Shown here: positions 33,240-37,427 of the stretch, piece after piece
How the letters are laid out: each line of letters opens with the position of its first letter
Numbering within the stretch: the stretch's first letter is position 1
DNA from: Proteobacteria bacterium UBA1278
GTDB taxonomy: Bacteria; Pseudomonadota; Gammaproteobacteria; Comchoanobacterales; Comchoanobacteraceae
Reading direction: 5' to 3'
Assembly (NCBI GenBank): GCA_002308435.1
Contig: DBUY01000058.1
Coordinates: 1-37,427, forward strand
Length of the DNA: 37,427 nt
Program-made: the position numbers and the translations under genes
The notes under the pieces: model-generated
Seen by the model: the letters and a program-made list of their open reading frames with translations, nothing else
What the model was told of the DNA's origin: nothing
Database searches by the model: none

Positions 33240-35897
33240 TTAGTCAGCGACCATTTGACCCCAGCGATCACCAACAGCATGATTAACAACAAGCGGGACA
33301 TCCAACTTGAGCACACTCGTCATTGCCTCTCTGATACGAGGAAGGAAGCGGTCAACCATTTCAGATTTGACTTCGAATATTAGCTCATCATGGACTTGAA
33401 TAATTAAGTATGCATCATCACCGAATGAGGACAGTTCATCAGCAACACGAATCATCGCGCATTTAATCAACTCAGCAGCAGTCCCCTGCATTGGCGCATT
33501 GATCGCTGCTCGCTCCGCCGCCTTTCGTATGCTAACCTTTTGATGCTTGATATCGGGCAAGTAAATTTTTCGACCCAGCACTGTTCGCACATATCCGTCT
33601 TTGATCGCCTGTGCACGTATCTCCGCCATGTATGACCGTACCTGCGGATAACGATCAAAATAACGATCAATATAAGCCTGGGCGGTTGATCGATCTAAAT
33701 CGAGCTGTTTCGCCAAACCAAATGCACTCATACCATATATCAAGCCAAAATTAATCACCTTAGCTATCCGCCGCTCATTAGGCCCAACCTCGTCAGTCGA
33801 CATAGAAAAAATCTCAGCGGCTGTCGAATCATGAACGTCAGCCCCCACCATAAAAGCCTCGACCAATGCGGGGTCTTTTGAAATATGTGCCATGATGCGT
33901 AGTTCAATTTGAGAGTAATCAAATGAGACTAGACGATACCCAGATGGCGCAATGAAACCTGTTCTAACCGCTCGTCCAGCTTCTGAACGTATGGGAATAT
34001 TCTGCAAATTCGGATTCTGACACGATAAACGTCCAGTTGCAGTCGTCGTTTGTTGAAATGAACAATGGACGCGACCATGTTTTGCCAGCGCCGGTAATGC
34101 ATCTACATAGGTTGACTTGAGCTTTGACACACTACGAAGCTCTAAAATCACTCGCGGCAACTCAAAAGTATTACCCAGTGCCATCAACACGGACTCAGAT
34201 GTTGAGGGATCCCCTTTTGGCGTTTTTTCAATCACTGGTAATCCCAGATGATCATAGAGAATCGTCTGAAGTTGCTTCACCGATGCTGGATTAAATGACT
34301 GCCCCGCTAGTTGATGAGCAGACTCTGTCAAGCGCTGAATTGTCTTCGCCATTTCATCAGACTGTGTACTGAATAACGCTACATCAATACAAACACCACG
34401 TGTCTCCATGGCTGCTAAAATCCGAGTGAGCGGCGCATCTATCTCATCGTAAAGGCGATAAGCCTCAGCATCTAAGTCACGCATCACCTGCCACAGATTA
34501 CGCTGAGCTGCTGCCTCATCTGACAACAATGCGCCCAACTGATCTCGCGTAATTACGCTCAAAGGTAAACGCTTTGCCCCCTTTCCCAAGACATCATCCC
34601 GACTTGGCAAACTATCGCCCAGATAGGCCGCGACTAAATCAGAAAGCGAGAGCCGCGATGGCCCCTTGATAGCATAGGCCAAAACCGTTAAATCATGAAA
34701 ACAATGAGTTAATTCAAACCCCTGAGTCAACAACTGTTTATAGATGGGCTTTGTTTCAATGAGCACAACTTGCGTAGCTTGAAGAATTGTCTCTCGTAAA
34801 ACATCAAGCACGTCGGGCCATGGACAAAAAACATCGACTCCCTGCATAACTGAACATGGCACCACAAAAGACCCACTCGCATCACACACACCAACAGCAA
34901 TAACCGAACCACTCACACCCGATTCAGTGGACAAAGGGTCTTCGTACAGTGACAACCCAACGATAGACTCCGGATCTATTCTTCGGCATCGATCCATGAG
35001 CGTCGATAAATGATCAATCCAGACAAATTCAGATGGCTTTTTCAAATCTGGTAGTGCTAATTCTTTGAGCCACGTTTTAAAACCAAGTTCTTTATAAGAA
35101 GCGCTGAGCACACTAGTATCTTCGGTTTGACGATTCAGCTGTTGCCAGTCAAAAGGCAAATCAAGCGTCTGACAGATCGTCACTAAACGCTGATACAGTG
35201 GCAAGTCGGGAATAGCTGCTTGAAAATATTCGCCCACTTTACCCTTAAGCTCAGTTGCATGATCAATAATAGATGCGAGGTCGCCATAAGTGGCTAACCA
35301 TTTAACTGCCGTCTTGGGGCCAACCTTCATCACTCCGGGTATGTTGTCAGAAGTATCTCCAATCAAAGCAAGATAATCGACAATCTGATGCGGATGAACA
35401 CCAAACTTTTGATAGACACCCCTTTCATCAAGCAGTTGGTCGCGCATCGTATCGAGCAAGATAATGTTCTCGCAAACCAACTGAGCAAAATCCTTATCTC
35501 CAGTACAAATGATCACCATCGCACCAGACTGAACATAAAGTCGAGCCAACGTTCCAATCACATCATCAGCCTCTTGTTCAGGCACAATACATAGAGGATA
35601 ACCCTTTGCCCGTATCAAGCGATGCAATGGTGCTATTTGCACCGACAGATCGTCGGGCATTTTCCCACGATTGGCTTTATATGCTGGGAAGATATCATGT
35701 CTAACAGTCGGCCCAGGCGGATCAAACACAACCACGATCTCTGCATCAGGATAGTCTTGGTCCAAACGACGCAGCATATTCATCACACCATACACTGCAC
35801 CAGATGGTACACCCTCAGGGTTTGTCAGCGGGGGTAACGCATGGAAAGCGCGAAACAAATACCCTGAACCGTCTACTAATACAACCTGCTTTTGCAC
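33240..35897 (-). CDS. polA: DNA polymerase I with degenerate proofreading domain
   Basis: Repair and Okazaki-fragment polymerase, 885 residues. The 5'-nuclease domain (1-280) is intact, with VDGSGYLFRAFHALPPL, FPAYKANRGKMPDD, EQEADDVIGTLA, TGDKDFAQLV and IGDTSDNIPGV. The polymerase domain (about 490-885) has motif A DYSQIELR with Asp660, O-helix RRIAKVINFGLIYG, and motif C QVHDELIF with Asp837. The middle 3'-5' exonuclease domain is present but lacks its metal-binding acids. VGLSLYEDP stands where FDTETD should be, TKPIYKQLL replaces LKYDRGIL, and SDEAAAQ replaces EDADVT. Proofreading is therefore probably lost. The GTG start lies 3 bases after the trkH stop. Confidence 0.95.
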   Translation of the reverse strand: MQKQVVLVDGSGYLFRAFHALPPLTNPEGVPSGAVYGVMNMLRRLDQDYPDAEIVVVFDPPGPTVRHDIFPAYKANRGKMPDDLSVQIAPLHRLIRAKGYPLCIVPEQEADDVIGTLARLYVQSGAMVIICTGDKDFAQLVCENIILLDTMRDQLLDERGVYQKFGVHPHQIVDYLALIGDTSDNIPGVMKVGPKTAVKWLATYGDLASIIDHATELKGKVGEYFQAAIPDLPLYQRLVTICQTLDLPFDWQQLNRQTEDTSVLSASYKELGFKTWLKELALPDLKKPSEFVWIDHLSTLMDRCRRIDPESIVGLSLYEDPLSTESGVSGSVIAVGVCDASGSFVVPCSVMQGVDVFCPWPDVLDVLRETILQATQVVLIETKPIYKQLLTQGFELTHCFHDLTVLAYAIKGPSRLSLSDLVAAYLGDSLPSRDDVLGKGAKRLPLSVITRDQLGALLSDEAAAQRNLWQVMRDLDAEAYRLYDEIDAPLTRILAAMETRGVCIDVALFSTQSDEMAKTIQRLTESAHQLAGQSFNPASVKQLQTILYDHLGLPVIEKTPKGDPSTSESVLMALGNTFELPRVILELRSVSKLKSTYVDALPALAKHGRVHCSFQQTTTATGRLSCQNPNLQNIPIRSEAGRAVRTGFIAPSGYRLVSFDYSQIELRIMAHISKDPALVEAFMVGADVHDSTAAEIFSMSTDEVGPNERRIAKVINFGLIYGMSAFGLAKQLDLDRSTAQAYIDRYFDRYPQVRSYMAEIRAQAIKDGYVRTVLGRKIYLPDIKHQKVSIRKAAERAAINAPMQGTAAELIKCAMIRVADELSSFGDDAYLIIQVHDELIFEVKSEMVDRFLPRIREAMTSVLKLDVPLVVNHAVGDRWGQMVAD

Positions 35898-35900
35898 AAG

Positions 35901-37340
35901 CTACTTCTCCATCCAATAACTGGGCGAGAGTATCACAAAAAAAGCAAGAATTTCAATTCGGCCGATCAGCATAGTCAAAGCCAACCAATTCTTCACCGGC
36001 CCGCTCAAACTGGCAACACCAGCTGGTGAAGTCAGCATAACACCGGTATTTGATAAGCTGGCACAGACCGCAAAGAATGCAGACGTAAAATCCATGCCCA
36101 AACCAGATAAAATCAAAATCGAGACTAAGAAATAGCCGATGTACATCGAGAAGAATCCACGCATAATTGTGATTTGATGATCAGCCGAACTGCCCGACAT
36201 TCCGACTGCTACAGCAGGGTCTGATAATATTGCACGTGGATGGCGCATCAACTGGCAAGCCCTTGCACCCTCTTTCACCAAAAACTGCCAGCGGATTATC
36301 TTAATACCACCAGAGGTTGATCCTGCACAACCACCAACTAGCCCAAGAAAAATCAATAACAACGGAAGAAAACTTGGCCAATTTTGAATGTCCCCAACGA
36401 CAAAACCCGCAGATGAAGTCATAGACACCACCATAAACACTATATCCAAGATTGGTATACCAGAACCGTATAGCCACATCACAACGATGAAAAGCAGTGC
36501 CATCGATAACAATATTGATAAATATGAACGAAACTCAATATTTGAGCGATAACCGAGGTACTCACGTAACACAAAAAATTGATAATGCAGTAAATAATTA
36601 ATACCACTAAAAAGCATAAATAGTATCGTTATGACCTTGACACCACTGGACTGATAATGAGCAACACCAGCGTCATGTAGGGTATAACCACCCGTTGACA
36701 CGATAGAAAAGCTCTCACATAAAGACTCATACCACGATAGTCCAAGAACGCGTAATGAAACACAACAAACAAGCGCAGTAGCACAATAAATCAACCAGAG
36801 ATATCGAGCAATATCAGTCATTTTAGGCCGCTTGCGACTATAACTCACGACTGGACCAGGCAAGTCCGATTTGACCCCACGACCAACCAAAAATCCGCCT
36901 GTAGTTAGGGCAGTCATTGCCATCAATATAATTCCCAGCCCACCAATGAACTGTATCCACATTCGCAGAAACAACATCGACTTTGGTAAACTGTTCAACG
37001 AGGAAAACACATCCAGGCCTGTCGTTGTGAGGCCAGATACGCTTGCAAAAAACGCATCATCCCAGCTCATTGCAACAGGGTATATTTTGAAGATACTCGC
37101 CCCAAGAATAGCAGCACCAAGCCATAACATCACCACAATAACATACTGATTGGATTCAATTGCGAACAATCGTTGACGAAAATAATATTGCAGCAAAAAC
37201 ACCAACAACATCACACAGAGCCCCATCACAGCTAGATCCTGCGAAAGCATCAGCCAAAATGGCTCCGAAAAATACCAACTTACCACCAATACTGGCAATG
37301 AAAGCAGCAGATAAAAGAAAAAAAACCAACTGATGATCAT
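35901..37340 (-). CDS. trkH: Trk potassium uptake protein TrkH
   Basis: Inner-membrane K+ channel/transporter subunit working with cytoplasmic TrkA. The 479-residue, roughly ten-helix protein contains the four pore-loop repeats of the SKT family. In order these are SVSGLTTTGLD, FSIVSTGGYTLHD, SMTSSAGFVVG and CASLSNTGVML, each with the selectivity Gly. GGLGIILMAM and the GGCAGSTSGGIKIIRW segment are also typical. The ATG overlaps the preceding gene's TGA (ATGA). Downstream polA begins 3 bases after the stop. trkA is not in the window. Confidence 0.95.
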   Translation of the reverse strand: MIISWFFFFYLLLSLPVLVVSWYFSEPFWLMLSQDLAVMGLCVMLLVFLLQYYFRQRLFAIESNQYVIVVMLWLGAAILGASIFKIYPVAMSWDDAFFASVSGLTTTGLDVFSSLNSLPKSMLFLRMWIQFIGGLGIILMAMTALTTGGFLVGRGVKSDLPGPVVSYSRKRPKMTDIARYLWLIYCATALVCCVSLRVLGLSWYESLCESFSIVSTGGYTLHDAGVAHYQSSGVKVITILFMLFSGINYLLHYQFFVLREYLGYRSNIEFRSYLSILLSMALLFIVVMWLYGSGIPILDIVFMVVSMTSSAGFVVGDIQNWPSFLPLLLIFLGLVGGCAGSTSGGIKIIRWQFLVKEGARACQLMRHPRAILSDPAVAVGMSGSSADHQITIMRGFFSMYIGYFLVSILILSGLGMDFTSAFFAVCASLSNTGVMLTSPAGVASLSGPVKNWLALTMLIGRIEILAFFVILSPSYWMEK

Positions 37341-37426
37341 GATAAGCTATCCACCGACACCATTTCAAAGACAGCAATCGCTGGCACCTCATACGGATGG
37401 CTAGACTTAATGGCTGGCACAGCCAG
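37337..37426 (-). CDS. C-terminal end of a NIF3/YqfO-like protein (partial)
   Basis: Only the last 29 residues are inside the window. They include AIKSSHPYEVPAIAVFEM, which resembles the HPYEEPAYDVY end of the short NIF3-like (YqfO) proteins. A CutA-type protein, which also has an HPYEVPEI motif, is an alternative. The stop overlaps the trkH start by ATGA, so the two are coupled. The 5' part lies outside the window. Confidence 0.5.
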   Translation of the reverse strand: MAVPAIKSSHPYEVPAIAVFEMVSVDSLS

Positions 37427-37427
37427 T

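Noticed and set aside
37156..37392. 78-codon minus-strand frame overlapping the trkH start
   Set aside because: It is out of frame with both trkH and the HPYE-containing partial gene, has no family features, and overlaps both.
1..37427. CRISPR array, insertion sequence, prophage or integrase
   Set aside because: No regularly spaced repeats, transposase or phage genes were seen anywhere in the window.

Overview
The window is a gene-dense piece of a gammaproteobacterial chromosome. By eye its GC is moderate (roughly mid-40s %). Almost every gene is a recognisable housekeeping gene (lepA, recO, hemDXY, mrp, dcd, ihfB, hda, rnt, djlA, rpe, rplY, pth, ychF, pyk, pgk, gap, tkt, polA, trkH). The tkt-gap-pgk-pyk order, the rplY-pth-ychF order and the host-interaction-type proteins point to a host-associated lineage such as the order Legionellales (Coxiella/Legionella relatives). 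That placement is inferred from gene content, not from a search.

Layout. 1-7.2 kb: partial lepA on the minus strand with a good promoter, diverging from a TIGR01777 SDR gene coupled to recO; a tiny entericidin-like lipoprotein; a hemD-hemX-hemY operon; and an unrecognised exported protein. 7.3-9.1 kb: mrp (Fe-S carrier) and dcd. 9.1-11.7 kb: two tandem, paralogous membrane-hairpin proteins of unknown function. 11.8-16.1 kb: exported FKBP isomerase and ihfB on the minus strand, then DUF2066-hda, convergent rnt, and djlA. 16.2-19.9 kb: the most unusual part, two tandem translationally coupled genes. Each encodes an N-terminal hydrophobic segment, a coiled coil, leucine-rich repeats and a C-terminal region with the C-x-D-R signature of the NEL (IpaH/SspH/SlrP) bacterial E3 ubiquitin ligases. 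20-23.7 kb: rpe, then a two-gene ABC importer (fused ATPase and double permease) on the minus strand. 23.8-26.3 kb: tRNA-Gln(UUG), rplY, pth, ychF. 26.4-37.4 kb: a long minus-strand run transcribed as partial NIF3-like gene, trkH, polA, tkt, gap, pgk, pyk, a 58-residue membrane protein, and a PhoU-like DUF47 gene.

How the genes work together. tkt, gap, pgk and pyk (and rpe on the other strand) cover lower glycolysis and the non-oxidative pentose phosphate pathway, with tight 4-8 nt overlaps between gap, pgk and pyk. hemD makes uroporphyrinogen III, with its usual membrane companions hemX and hemY but without hemC. Hda restrains DnaA-dependent initiation through the clamp. The NEL pair would be expected to act inside a eukaryotic host cell if secreted. 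No secretion-system gene lies in the window, so the delivery route is unknown.

No intergenic stretch exceeds 300 bases. I saw no CRISPR array, insertion sequence, rRNA or convincing GC-rich stem plus T-run terminator.
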